A stretch of DNA of 41,833 nucleotides from Promethearchaeota archaeon (GTDB taxonomy: Archaea; Asgardarchaeota; Lokiarchaeia; Sigyniarchaeales; SOKP01): assembly GCA_018238625.1 (NCBI GenBank), contig JABCSY010000027.1:1-41833 (forward strand), read 5' to 3'. Shown here one piece after another: positions 25,804 through 34,878 of this stretch. How positions within the stretch are numbered: the first letter of the stretch is position 1; each line of letters starts with the position of its first letter. The notes beneath the pieces are model-generated. The model was not told the origin of the DNA. It saw nothing but the letters and a program-made list of their open reading frames with translations, and searched no databases. The translations under genes and the position numbers were made by a program.

Positions 25804-26454
25804 ATGGCAGAAAAAGGATTTGAACCGTTATCGAGTCAGTTAGGGATCCCTGGAACGTCGTACAGAGTCCAATTAGGGCTTATAAACGACAAGTTTGCAA
25901 CTCGTTTGCTAAAAGGAAAGTCTATTATTGACTCATATGTTTTTAAGGATGAAGATATAAGTGAATCTGGTATTCCTAACCAAAATCTTATAGTTGGCTG
26001 GGTGTTGCGAACGGTAGCAATCCCAAATATAAATCCTCATCAAGTCATGAAAACCACCCAAGCTTTGGTAAAGCAAGCTATTGCGAAAAAAGAACAAAAA
26101 AAAGTTGTTGCCCCTGTTTCGGAAACTAGTAAAGTAGAGTTAGAAAAGGTTCCTGAAAGCGAATTAAAAAGACCAAAAGTGACAGGGTGGGTTAAAGAGG
26201 AGGGGATGAAGTCGATCCAAGAACTAGAAGAAGAAAAGCGCCAAGCTTTCCAAGAGAGAATGAAGATAATAAAGGAGGAAAAACGGGCGCAATCGGGCGG
26301 TACTGCTCCATCTATGTTGAGAACTACAAGAAAATTGCCTACGATTCCAAAAGGAGAAGGGGTTTCATCTTCTACATTTTGCCCTAGTTGTGGAAAAGAC
26401 TTGGATTGGAAATATTGTCCCTACTGCGGAAAACCTTTACCATCACCCAATTAA
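25804..26454 (+). CDS. Protein with a C-terminal double zinc ribbon, JAMM-cluster member
   Basis: 216 residues from ATG 25804; a TTG nine bases earlier is less likely because of the TATA spacing. Residues ~1-95 form a globular domain I do not recognise (LINDKFATRLLKGKSIIDSY, then NLIVGWVLRTVAIPNI). Residues ~95-180 are a charged helical linker. The end is a treble CxxC zinc ribbon (FCPSCGKDL, KYCPYCGKPL). It lies between two divergent or tandem JAMM genes and probably belongs to the same complex. Zinc ribbons of this kind often bind proteins or nucleic acid, so an adaptor or substrate-recognition role is a reasonable inference. Confidence 0.75.
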   Translation: MAEKGFEPLSSQLGIPGTSYRVQLGLINDKFATRLLKGKSIIDSYVFKDEDISESGIPNQNLIVGWVLRTVAIPNINPHQVMKTTQALVKQAIAKKEQKKVVAPVSETSKVELEKVPESELKRPKVTGWVKEEGMKSIQELEEEKRQAFQERMKIIKEEKRAQSGGTAPSMLRTTRKLPTIPKGEGVSSSTFCPSCGKDLDWKYCPYCGKPLPSPN

Positions 26455-26648
26455 TGAAATTTTGATTTTATTTTATATTTCCTTATTATAACTACTTCTT
26501 AATTTACATTTTAATACTACTTTTTTGAAATATGTATAATCAATTTTCTAAATTTTCAATTACCAATAAAAAAGATATAAAATTATATTTTATATTAAGT
26601 GTTTAAAATTAAAATGGTTTAAAGTATAAATATAACAAAAATATTTTG

Positions 26649-26656
26649 TTTAAATA
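26649..26656 (+). promoter_or_regulatory. Probable TATA box of the tandem JAMM pair
   Basis: TTTAAATA lies just ahead of ATG 26673; a second candidate, TATAAATA (26625-26632), lies further upstream with spacing that would give a short leader. One of the two probably drives both JAMM genes. Confidence 0.4.
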
Positions 26657-26672
26657 AGTAAAGTGATTGAAA

Positions 26673-28127
26673 ATGGGGAAAGATGTGGATAACAGCGTAG
26701 TAATGATCAAATCTCTCGCGTATTATAAGATGATATTACACGTATTACGTTTTGGAAATAAAGCCCGAAATAATTCTCAATGTATCGAAGTAATGGGAGT
26801 ACTTATTGGACACCTCGAAGATGGCGAAGATAAAAAATTTAAGAATGTCATTATTGAGGATGCCATACCAGTTTCTCATGGGAGCAGCGTAGAAGTAGAA
26901 TTCTCGATTAACGATTATATATTTTTTGAAAAAGCGAATTCCATGTTCTTAGAAAAGAATTGGTTCATGGTTGGCTGGTATCATTCACATCCAAATTTGT
27001 TTCAGCACAAAATTTTCTTTTCACCTACAGACGTTAAAAACCAGTTTGGTTGGCAAAACGAATTGAACCCTAGTGGAATCGCGTTGGTTTTTGATCATGC
27101 TTATTTAGATAAGTCCGACGATCCTGGATTTAGAGCAATTCGATTGACTAATCCATCAAACATTCGAGATTCAAATGTTCACCAAGTTAAGACAATTGTT
27201 GAGACACCAGATAATTTTGACTATTACTTTAAAATTATAGAATTAATAAATAATGTACACTCGAGAGAACCTCCCATCACTGAGGAGAACGAAACGGTGG
27301 GCATATTTGGGGATGTAAAGGTTCCTGAGCTTAGCCAATTGCAGTTTAAGCAGCCAGAAATAAATCCACGTAAAATAGTTGATTCTTTTCAAGTAGGACT
27401 CGCTAATTTTTTGGATTTATCGTTAACTCCTTTAATAAGTTTCCTAAATTCTCTTAGCGTAAATATTTCAGCAAATATAGAAGGTAATAATATAAAAATT
27501 AGAAAAGATTTAACTCTTTTAAAAGAAATGATAAACGCGGGAATTGATAAAATACAGAGGAAATACAAGGACGATTTAAATTCTGAGTTATTCAAGGCGG
27601 AAGGGTATGTAGACGATTTCCTAGACCAAATTGACGGATATCAAGCAGAAATTGCCGAGTTACTAAAAGAGATTAATGTTATCGTTAAAGAAAAAGTTGA
27701 TACGCTATTTAAAGAAAAGTTCGAAGGGGTAATAAATGATTTCTCGAGAGATTTTGATGATTGCCAGAAAAAATTGATAAATTATAATGGTGGTGTGTCT
27801 GTTAATCTTAGTAATTTAGAGAAACTAGAAAAATCATTAAGTTCCTTATCTGAACAAATAAAATCAGTAAAAAATGCCACTCTTGATAAGATAAAAACAA
27901 TGCAAAAAGAAACTTACGATATGACTTCAAAAAAACACAATATAGCATTAAATAACTTGAACAACCTTAATAAAAAGTCGCAAAAATTCTTAACGAATTT
28001 AAAAGCCGCTGTTTTGATTTTGGAGGGGACGAAAGCTCCTATTTTAGAGAAAATTGATAAATTAGAATCTGAAAAAAAACAACTATTACTAAAAATTAAG
28101 AAGCTAGAAGAGGGAGGTAACAAATAA
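26673..28127 (+). CDS. JAMM/MPN+ protein with long coiled-coil tail
   Basis: 484 residues from ATG 26673 (a TTG six bases earlier is also open). The MPN domain spans about 10-170, with Glu39 in CIEVMGVLIG, His104 and His106 in GWYHSHPNLF, Ser117 and Asp120 in FFSPTDVKNQ. All JAMM ligands are kept, but the loop between HxH and Asp is 13 residues instead of 10, so the substrate pocket differs from Rpn11. EVMG and GWYHSHP are strikingly eukaryote-like. Residues ~230-484 are helical and end in strong coiled coil (EKIDKLESEKKQLLLKIKKL). The stop lies two bases before the next JAMM gene, so the pair is translationally coupled and probably forms a heterodimer. Confidence 0.88.
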   Translation: MGKDVDNSVVMIKSLAYYKMILHVLRFGNKARNNSQCIEVMGVLIGHLEDGEDKKFKNVIIEDAIPVSHGSSVEVEFSINDYIFFEKANSMFLEKNWFMVGWYHSHPNLFQHKIFFSPTDVKNQFGWQNELNPSGIALVFDHAYLDKSDDPGFRAIRLTNPSNIRDSNVHQVKTIVETPDNFDYYFKIIELINNVHSREPPITEENETVGIFGDVKVPELSQLQFKQPEINPRKIVDSFQVGLANFLDLSLTPLISFLNSLSVNISANIEGNNIKIRKDLTLLKEMINAGIDKIQRKYKDDLNSELFKAEGYVDDFLDQIDGYQAEIAELLKEINVIVKEKVDTLFKEKFEGVINDFSRDFDDCQKKLINYNGGVSVNLSNLEKLEKSLSSLSEQIKSVKNATLDKIKTMQKETYDMTSKKHNIALNNLNNLNKKSQKFLTNLKAAVLILEGTKAPILEKIDKLESEKKQLLLKIKKLEEGGNK

Positions 28128-28129
28128 AG

Positions 28130-29512
28130 ATGACGGAAAACAATAGAGAAATTAGCGAGAAAGGTAGAGTTTTCATTGAAATGACTCCTTTTAAGGATAT
28201 GTTTACCCATGTATTAAGGTTTGCTAACGTTGTACTAGAATATAACGAACAGGTTCTTGGATTTTGCATTGGAAAAAAGAACCCTGATAACGATAACATT
28301 ACCATAACAAAGATTATTCCAATCACGCATGGAGATGAAGTAGAATTAGGTTTTTCGGAAAAGATTCACAAATCACTTATTCAAATCCAAGAAGAAGCTT
28401 CAAACGAGAATCTTGTAGTCGTAGGATGGTATCACTCGCATCCTGAGGCTGAAACCCTTTTCTTTTCTGAAGTTGATAAAAAAAATCACCTTTATTTTCA
28501 GAACGAAAAATTCAAATATGGATTTGGAATTGTTTTCGACCATTCCAAAATGAAAAAATCAGATAATTTTGGTTTAGAAGTTTTTCGATTAGAAAATTTC
28601 TCAAAAGGAGATAAAAGCGATTATATAAGAGTTAAACACGAAATAGAGGTACCAAACTCTTTAGACTTTTATAAATGGGTTCAGAGATTCGTTGAATATG
28701 GACAAACAAAAAGTCCTATAATAATTAAGGAAAGATTAGAATTAAGAGAACAAGTTCCGCGCGACCTTCAAGAAATTCCGATGTCCACGGAGCAATTGGA
28801 AATGGAAATCGATTTAGAATACCAAGATATTAATCCAGTTGCAGATGGTTTTAAAAAAGGATTACAAAATTTTTCGAACTTAGTTTTAAATGATTACAAA
28901 TCGGAATTAGAAACTTGGTCGTCTGAATTTAACGACGGCGCGTTAAAAGGTCTAAATAAAATTAGTGACTCGCTAGCACAAATGAATTTAACAATAGATA
29001 ATGGTTTTGAAAGAGTAGAAAAATGGATCGAAACGAAGTTTAAAGAAAGAATTAACGAATATAAAGAAAAAGTAGAAGGATACGTAAATAAGCGCCTTTC
29101 AGGACAAGAAAGTTTGAAAGCTAATACAAGCGAAACTAAAGAAATCTTAACGAGCGAGATAAACAAACACTTAGAGCAGAGTATCGATTATATCACTAAG
29201 TCGATTAAAAAAGATCTCAACGAGATTATTAACAAACTATACGAAGTTTCGATGCAAGATGCGAAGATAAAAGAAAGAATTGAAATTTCAACTAAAGAGA
29301 TTTCAAGTTTGACGGAACAAATCCAAAATCTCTCGATTGATATGTTGAAAGGGATAAGTGCGATAAACCACCCTTTCGAAACAAATCTATCTACTAACTA
29401 CGATAAATTAATCACGGAACTTGAACCATTCAAAGACAATTTTGACGAATTTGAGACATTTATTGAGAGGTTGCAAAAGATAATTCCTGATTTTCGCAAT
29501 ATTAAAAAATAG
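28130..29512 (+). CDS. JAMM/MPN paralog with altered catalytic Glu, coiled-coil tail
   Basis: 460 residues. It is clearly a paralog of the preceding gene: both share HVLRF, a THG/SHG strand, GWYHSHP and IVFDH/LVFDH. The HxH pair (His102, His104), Ser113 and Asp116 are present, with an 11-residue loop. At the site of the catalytic Glu, three residues before the Gly of xVxGxxIG, there is Gln41 (EQVLGFCIG); a Glu lies one residue earlier. Proton transfer may therefore be lost, as in the non-catalytic MPN partners Rpn8 and CSN6. The C-terminal ~200 residues are coiled coil. It starts two bases after its neighbour's stop. Confidence 0.85.
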   Translation: MTENNREISEKGRVFIEMTPFKDMFTHVLRFANVVLEYNEQVLGFCIGKKNPDNDNITITKIIPITHGDEVELGFSEKIHKSLIQIQEEASNENLVVVGWYHSHPEAETLFFSEVDKKNHLYFQNEKFKYGFGIVFDHSKMKKSDNFGLEVFRLENFSKGDKSDYIRVKHEIEVPNSLDFYKWVQRFVEYGQTKSPIIIKERLELREQVPRDLQEIPMSTEQLEMEIDLEYQDINPVADGFKKGLQNFSNLVLNDYKSELETWSSEFNDGALKGLNKISDSLAQMNLTIDNGFERVEKWIETKFKERINEYKEKVEGYVNKRLSGQESLKANTSETKEILTSEINKHLEQSIDYITKSIKKDLNEIINKLYEVSMQDAKIKERIEISTKEISSLTEQIQNLSIDMLKGISAINHPFETNLSTNYDKLITELEPFKDNFDEFETFIERLQKIIPDFRNIKK

Positions 29513-29530
29513 TTTTTTCTTCAATATTTT
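29513..29530 (+). terminator. T-rich tract after the JAMM pair
   Basis: TTTTTTCTTCAATATTTT-type sequence immediately after the TAG fits an archaeal oligo-T terminator for the JAMM pair. The convergent small gene ends at 29538. Confidence 0.4.
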
Positions 29531-29537
29531 TAGACTA

Positions 29538-29816
29538 CTAAAAATACTTAAGGCTGGAAACTTTCGAAATTTGCAATTTATATTTAGGAATACGAGTAGA
29601 TAATTTTGCTAATTGATTTCTTTTCGCTACTGAGCTTAGTACTCTTCCAATTCGATCCACTTTAATATCTATTGCAAAATTATCTTTTAAAATGGAATTT
29701 ACTTTGTAGGAAGATAGAATAACTACACTGGAAATGTTTTTCTCGCACAACATTTCAATAGCTTGTTTAACTAGCTTTGTTAACGCTTCTTTATCTGGTT
29801 GATGTTGATTTTCCAT
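29538..29816 (-). CDS. Small winged-helix-like protein
   Basis: 92 residues from ATG 29816. A TTG 45 bases further up is open, but a TTTTAAAA box about 30 bases ahead of 29816 favours the shorter form. The layout is helix (ALTKLVKQAIEMLCEKN), a short strand, helices with SILKDNFAI and KVDRIGRVLSSVAKRN, then the basic end STRIPKYKLQIS. This looks like a winged-helix DNA-binding fold of about 80 residues. It converges on the JAMM pair. Whether it regulates that cluster is not shown. Confidence 0.55.
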   Translation of the reverse strand: MENQHQPDKEALTKLVKQAIEMLCEKNISSVVILSSYKVNSILKDNFAIDIKVDRIGRVLSSVAKRNQLAKLSTRIPKYKLQISKVSSLKYF

Positions 29817-29974
29817 ATGCACTATATTATTATTTTTGAGTCCTTTTAAAATTTTCACCAATAAAACAACATGTGATATGCAATTTGGTTCGTTTTATTT
29901 AATTTAATTCATTTAAAAAAATAATCAATTTTTTTTTTTGATGCTCTACAATATTCTGTCCTATAGTCTGAAAA

Positions 29975-32314
29975 ATGAAACTTATAGAAATTATAACAAA
30001 AATTAAGAATACTTTACAACATATTATTCGAAAAATTTTTATTCACGAATTATATGTTGAGGGAAAGGAACCTCAAAAATCGTACTGTTTTGAGAGAAAA
30101 TTTTTTGGATTATATGTTATATTTGTATTATATTCGTTATTACTTTTATTTGGAATAAATTTTCCGGGGTCTTATCTATACATCCTTACCTTTGGAAACC
30201 CGTTTGTTTTTTGTAATGCATTAGTAATTTTTTTCCTTGCATTGTCTTTATTATATAGTGTTGATAAAATTAGAGTTTTCATTTTCGAAGAGTACACAGC
30301 GATTAAACAGGTTGCTTTATATATCGTAATGATGGCTGGTATCTATTTGTTTTCTTTGTTTTTATATTCAATAAATCTTAACTTTATAAGCTATTTATTA
30401 GGATTATCAACGGTGTGGCTTGTTCTATTAAGTATTAGGTTCTTTATGTATTCAAGAAAGTTTGCTACAAAAATCGAAGCCAGACTCATAACAAAGTATT
30501 CGGCATCTCGTGGATTTTTAGCTTTTATCGCTCCATATTTTATATTAGGGGTGCTTGTTACAATATCATTATTTTACCGAGGATTATTAGTTTTCATTTC
30601 ATTAGATTTTTTTGGCCCATTTGCTCCTGAAGAAGCAGTATATGTTTATATTTTAGAAATGCGATTAATCATGCCTCTTATTTATTTCAGTTTAATATTA
30701 ACGCTATTGTTTATCATTTTTGAGTACGTTTTTACAAGACGCCGAGCTGAAACAAGAAGAGCCGGTTTATTTGACAATTATACCTTTTCTTTAATTGTTT
30801 TATTTATTTTTTTCTTTCAAGTATTTCAATTAACTATGTTTCTGGTGTTAAACCCAGCCACTATCACTGCACTAAAGGCTAGAGTTGGCGATACAAGCTC
30901 GACAATATGGGTTATTCTCATTGTTGAGTTTGCCTTCTCAATGTATTTCCTATATAGAATTGTAAAAAAATTGGGGCGTTCTTTAGAATGGAGATTCCTT
31001 ATATTTAAAAGAGATGGGCTAATTTTACTAATTTTAGGGTGCGTTTTTGCGCAAACTCTAACGCGGTTTGCTCTACAAACTCAAATTCCAAATCAAGAGA
31101 TTACACTTCTTGGTCAGTTCTTTATGGCTGATAAATATATTGTTTCTTTAATAATGATAATTTTCCTTGGAAGTACATTGTTATTTTACTATTTAAAACC
31201 ACACGAAACATCTATGTTCATTCGTCTACAGAAAGAAACGGTTAGCCAAGAAGAAAAAAGCAAGGACATTATTTATCAATTGATAAGAAGCGAATACATA
31301 AGAAGAGGTAGAGCTTATCCTCTTGAAATCTTAGATCGGGAGTTAATTAGAACAACAAAACTTCCAAAAAATAAGGTTTACTCAATAGTTGAGAATTTGG
31401 CAAAAATTGACATGGACATTCTTTTGACTGAAAAGAAAGATGAAAATGGGACTATGGTAAAGATAATAGATTTTACTTCCGTTACAGAAGGTTACGATAA
31501 AAAAGGAATCGCTCATAAAAAAGCAAAAAAGTATCTATCAGAAAGGCTCTATACCACTATGACCAAGAAAAAAAGCAGCAATCTTAATTTAAGCACTACT
31601 AACAACAACGATAAAGCTTCGGATCAATTTCTAACTTCCCTTTCCACGGATTATGGCAAGAAACAAAAAGATGAGACGCTTTTTGGGCAAAAACAAAAAG
31701 AAACCATAATTACTTTCACTAAAAAAGAAATCCCTACTTCTTTAAAAAATTTAATTATAGATGTTTTAAAAAAAGAATATTCATACCGAATTGAAAACGA
31801 AGAGAAGTATCCGGATTTCCATTTTAATATATCAGAAATTGCTTCTCAAGTTCAAATAGAAACCCGCATCTCTCCAGGTGAACTCTATCCAATTTTAGAG
31901 AGTATTAACGGATCAGATTTAGAATTTAGTTTATTTGAAAATCCAGAAGAACCAGAAGATAAAAAGGTTAGCTTTTTCCCGGTCGCAGACGACGATTTAA
32001 GTTATTCACTTGCAAATTTCAGACCTGAAGAATACAAAAAAGTTAGAAGTAAGGTACTAAAGAATTACATGAAATTTCTAAAAAGAAAGAAAGCAAGAGC
32101 TATTTTTTCTAGGCTTAGGAAAGAAATTGGTAATAAAACAGAAGAGCAACAAGTTTGGAACACACTATATAAAATTTTGAATAATCATTACCCTTTACAT
32201 CTAGCTGTACTTGAAAGAGTAAAATTAGGGGAAGATTTGCCAAAAGTTATCAAAGTTTTTCCTAAAAAGGATATTAATGTATTTAGTATTGAATCTAAAG
32301 CTAAAGCTAAATAG
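29975..32314 (+). CDS. Large polytopic membrane protein with cytoplasmic winged-helix-like domains
   Basis: 779 residues. The first ~420 hold about ten to eleven transmembrane helices. The remaining ~360 are soluble, and appear to contain two winged-helix-like modules: one around DIIYQLIRSEYIRRGRAYP to KVYSIVENLAKI, the other around FNISEIASQVQIETRISPG. A Lys/Ser-rich linker joins them, and the tail is basic. No transporter or kinase motif is recognised. A membrane-tethered regulator is one reading; a channel with a helical regulatory tail is another. The gene stands between a T-rich stretch and an MFS transporter gene that has its own promoter. Confidence 0.65.
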   Translation: MKLIEIITKIKNTLQHIIRKIFIHELYVEGKEPQKSYCFERKFFGLYVIFVLYSLLLLFGINFPGSYLYILTFGNPFVFCNALVIFFLALSLLYSVDKIRVFIFEEYTAIKQVALYIVMMAGIYLFSLFLYSINLNFISYLLGLSTVWLVLLSIRFFMYSRKFATKIEARLITKYSASRGFLAFIAPYFILGVLVTISLFYRGLLVFISLDFFGPFAPEEAVYVYILEMRLIMPLIYFSLILTLLFIIFEYVFTRRRAETRRAGLFDNYTFSLIVLFIFFFQVFQLTMFLVLNPATITALKARVGDTSSTIWVILIVEFAFSMYFLYRIVKKLGRSLEWRFLIFKRDGLILLILGCVFAQTLTRFALQTQIPNQEITLLGQFFMADKYIVSLIMIIFLGSTLLFYYLKPHETSMFIRLQKETVSQEEKSKDIIYQLIRSEYIRRGRAYPLEILDRELIRTTKLPKNKVYSIVENLAKIDMDILLTEKKDENGTMVKIIDFTSVTEGYDKKGIAHKKAKKYLSERLYTTMTKKKSSNLNLSTTNNNDKASDQFLTSLSTDYGKKQKDETLFGQKQKETIITFTKKEIPTSLKNLIIDVLKKEYSYRIENEEKYPDFHFNISEIASQVQIETRISPGELYPILESINGSDLEFSLFENPEEPEDKKVSFFPVADDDLSYSLANFRPEEYKKVRSKVLKNYMKFLKRKKARAIFSRLRKEIGNKTEEQQVWNTLYKILNNHYPLHLAVLERVKLGEDLPKVIKVFPKKDINVFSIESKAKAK

Positions 32315-32346
32315 ATCTTGTACGTTTTGTTTTTAATTTTGGTAAT

Positions 32347-32355
32347 CTAAATATT
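32347..32355 (+). promoter_or_regulatory. TATA-like box of the MFS gene
   Basis: CTAAATATT lies about 22 bases before ATG 32373, consistent with a leaderless transcript separate from the upstream membrane protein. Confidence 0.35.
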
Positions 32356-32372
32356 AACTAATTTGAATTAAA

Positions 32373-33653
32373 ATGACGATCAAAAACAAAAAGTATTCGT
32401 TGAGAAATACATTCATCGGTTTGTCCTCTTTTCAATTACTCGCAATGTTTAGAAGAGGTTTGTTTTATACTTATTTATCAATTTATTTAAGAGATTTTTT
32501 ACATTTATCCGTTACTGAAACGACTTTATACGCTACGCTTCCAATGATAATGAGCGTGATTTTTCAAAATTTTGTTTGGGGCCCTTTAAGCGATAAATTT
32601 CAGAAGCGAAGAACATTCATCATTTCAGGCGAGGTTCTAGCAGGAATAGGGACTACATTAGTATGGTTTATACACTCGTTATTTTCGGATTTAATTGTTG
32701 CAGGATATGTTATTATTTTTGGCTTAATGTGTATAGAAGCGTTTTGGTCGATGTCAAATATTAGTTGGAGCGCTCTCATTAGTGACATTTATCCTTCTTT
32801 AGAGAGAAGCAAAGTTATGGGTCAATTAACTAGTGTTGGAGGATTTGGTCGCATAATTGGAATTTCTTTAGGGGGATTGCTCTATAATAGTGGTTTTGGA
32901 TTTCGAGATGGCCCTTTGTTCGTAGTAGCATCACTCGTTATGTTTGCTTCTACCATTCCAATGTTATTTACACCAGAAGGAGGAACACATTTTGAGCAAA
33001 AATTAGAGGAAGGGATTAATGATAAACCAACGAAAAACGATAATTTCAAAGTAATCTTTACAATCTTTCTAATTTCGTTAATATTCATAAATTTCGGACG
33101 CAATTCCATAGCAACTATCTACAGTCAGTATCTAATTTTAGAAAGCGGTTTTGGTGTAGATAGCTTAATGCTAAGTTATATTGCCAACGCTCGCTCGTTA
33201 GCAGTATTGACGATTGGATTTATCGCAGGTATTTTAAGCAGAAAAGTTGGACATTCTCGTACTCTTATACTGGGTGTGATATTAGCAATTATCGCTTTGA
33301 CGATTACTGCTCTGACAACAACTTTACCATTTATATTTATGGGGAGTTTTTTATTAGGCATGTCTGAAGTTATTATTTTTGCGTCGTCTTATGCGATTGC
33401 TTCTGATTTAATACCTTCAAGAATCAGAGCAAAAATGTTTGGAGCGTATAATACAACCTTTTTTCTTTCCTGGGGATTGTCTTGTACGATTATCTCAGGA
33501 CCTTTAATTGATTTTTTAATCTATGAAGGATTCGGTGAGGTATTCGCATATCAGGCTGCTTTTCTCGTAGGAGCACTGATAACTGGGATTGGCTTAATTA
33601 TATTTTTAGCGCTAGAAATATGGATTAAATTAAAGAATTTTAAAAAAAGTTAA
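32373..33653 (+). CDS. MFS transporter
   Basis: 426 residues with twelve predicted membrane helices in two halves, separated by a charged loop (about residues 205-225). Motif A in loop 2-3 is clear: GPLSDKFQKRRTFIISGE. A matching loop in the second half has AGILSRKVGHSRTLILG. This is a major-facilitator carrier that uses an ion gradient to move a small solute or drug. The sequence does not reveal the substrate, and no metabolic genes adjoin it. Confidence 0.88.
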   Translation: MTIKNKKYSLRNTFIGLSSFQLLAMFRRGLFYTYLSIYLRDFLHLSVTETTLYATLPMIMSVIFQNFVWGPLSDKFQKRRTFIISGEVLAGIGTTLVWFIHSLFSDLIVAGYVIIFGLMCIEAFWSMSNISWSALISDIYPSLERSKVMGQLTSVGGFGRIIGISLGGLLYNSGFGFRDGPLFVVASLVMFASTIPMLFTPEGGTHFEQKLEEGINDKPTKNDNFKVIFTIFLISLIFINFGRNSIATIYSQYLILESGFGVDSLMLSYIANARSLAVLTIGFIAGILSRKVGHSRTLILGVILAIIALTITALTTTLPFIFMGSFLLGMSEVIIFASSYAIASDLIPSRIRAKMFGAYNTTFFLSWGLSCTIISGPLIDFLIYEGFGEVFAYQAAFLVGALITGIGLIIFLALEIWIKLKNFKKS

Positions 33654-33910
33654 TTCATCTAATATTATAGGGGTAGGAATATAAAACAAATTAGCACTTA
33701 AATTATTTTTTTCTTTAAAGTTTCGACGAAATTATTTAATAATTCTTCTATTCTAATTTTTCTTGTTTTAGAAAAAGATGACTATTTTGTTGATTTTAGT
33801 TTCAAATATTATTTTATTATATGAAAGATTCATTTGTGAATAAATTTAAATATCCATAACACTTTCTTTTTCACAATTTAAAACAATTACTCTAAAATGT
33901 CTGAATTTAA

Positions 33911-34237
33911 ATGCAAGAAACAGTTGAAATAATAGAAATTCTCAAAGAATTTAAAACAAACATTAAAAAATTATATGGAGATAAACTTTCGAAGATTATA
34001 CTCTATGGTTCTTACGCCAGAGGTGAACAAACAGAAGATTCTGACGTAGATTTAGCAATAATCCTTAAAGGAGATATTAGACCTTTCAAGGAAATAGATA
34101 AAATGACGGCTATTGCGGGAGAGATTGATTTAAAATATAATATTCTACTCTCTCTTCATCCCGTTTCGGAAAAAGATTATGAATATAGTAAAACTCCCCT
34201 ATTATTAAATATTCACGATGAAGAAGTTATAATTTGA
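33911..34237 (+). CDS. Minimal nucleotidyltransferase (MNT) of an MNT-HEPN toxin-antitoxin pair
   Basis: 108 residues. It has the nucleotidyltransferase core IILYGSYARGEQTEDSDVD, with GS, the Arg of ARG and the two metal-binding Asp of DVDLAI. Its stop overlaps the next gene's TTG start by four bases (TTGA), so the pair is co-translated. In such pairs MNT proteins usually add AMP to the HEPN partner and silence it. A TTTAAAT box and A/T-rich DNA precede the ATG. The 257 bases between this gene and the MFS gene hold only T-rich sequence and short open frames with no family match. Confidence 0.88.
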   Translation: MQETVEIIEILKEFKTNIKKLYGDKLSKIILYGSYARGEQTEDSDVDLAIILKGDIRPFKEIDKMTAIAGEIDLKYNILLSLHPVSEKDYEYSKTPLLLNIHDEEVII

Positions 34238-34629
34238 ATAAAATCGATTTAAAACCCTTAGTTGACAAAGCTAAAAAATTTATATCAACTGCTAAATTAT
34301 TGTTAGATCACGGAGATTATGATAGTTCTGTTTCTAGAACTTATTATGCGATGTTTTATATAGTTGAAGCAATTCTCCTAACCAAAAATCTTAAATTTAA
34401 ATCTCATCGTGGTGTTATTTCTGGTTTTGGGCAACATTTTATTAAAACAAAAATTTTTCCAAAAGATATGAGTGATCATTTAAGAAATGCGATGGATAAA
34501 AGATGTGAAGGGGATTATGAATTTACTACATCGGTAAATAAGGACGAAGCTAACAATCTATTGAAAATAGAACAAGAATTTATTAAAAAATTGATTCAAT
34601 ATCTAGAAGAACAAAAACATATTTATTAA
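34234..34629 (+). CDS. HEPN-domain protein (COG1895 type), partner of the MNT protein
   Basis: 131 residues, all-helical. Typical COG1895 features are SVSRTYYAMFYIVEAIL, a KSHRGVISGFGQHFI loop and the end RNAMDKRCEGDYEF. The HEPN RNase motif Rx4-6H is not evident in the last helix, so toxicity is uncertain for this subgroup, although the MNT partner is intact. It starts at TTG 34234 within the upstream stop. HEPN-MNT pairs serve as defence or toxin-antitoxin modules in archaea. Confidence 0.85.
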   Translation: MNKIDLKPLVDKAKKFISTAKLLLDHGDYDSSVSRTYYAMFYIVEAILLTKNLKFKSHRGVISGFGQHFIKTKIFPKDMSDHLRNAMDKRCEGDYEFTTSVNKDEANNLLKIEQEFIKKLIQYLEEQKHIY

Positions 34630-34666
34630 AAAAATTAGAATTAGAAAAAAAATAGTAAGGATTTTA

Positions 34667-34855
34667 TTATTTACAACAATCTCCACATTTGAGTTCAGAT
34701 AGGCTTACATATCCGCAGTCTTCGCCCATAAAACACTCGAGTTCGTTTTTCTCTTCGTTAAAGACCATATCTTGGGCACAACACTGAGGAAGAGTTTCAA
34801 TTACTTTTCCACATCCACTACATTTGTATATTTCCATGTTTTCCATTTTATACAT
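34667..34855 (-). CDS. Small desulforedoxin-like metal-binding protein
   Basis: 62 residues from ATG 34855; internal ATGs three and six codons in are also possible. The start IYKCSGCGKVIETLPQCC has the CxxC plus CC pattern of the desulforedoxin/desulfoferrodoxin N-terminal iron domain in shortened form. More Cys follow (LECFMGEDCGY, KCGDCCK), so it may hold a second metal. The gene is isolated, between the MNT-HEPN pair and the surface-protein gene. A zinc-ribbon protein is the alternative reading. Confidence 0.6.
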   Translation of the reverse strand: MYKMENMEIYKCSGCGKVIETLPQCCAQDMVFNEEKNELECFMGEDCGYVSLSELKCGDCCK

Positions 34856-34878
34856 TCACCTTTTTTTTTCGGATTGGT

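Noticed and set aside
24638..29512. An archaeal proteasome or complete ubiquitin operon
   Set aside because: No ubiquitin-like, E1, E2, RING, proteasome subunit or PAN-type ATPase was found in the window.
33654..33910. A 27-codon basic frame on the - strand in the gap before the MNT gene
   Set aside because: Too short, no start or ribosome site, and composition is just A/T-rich.
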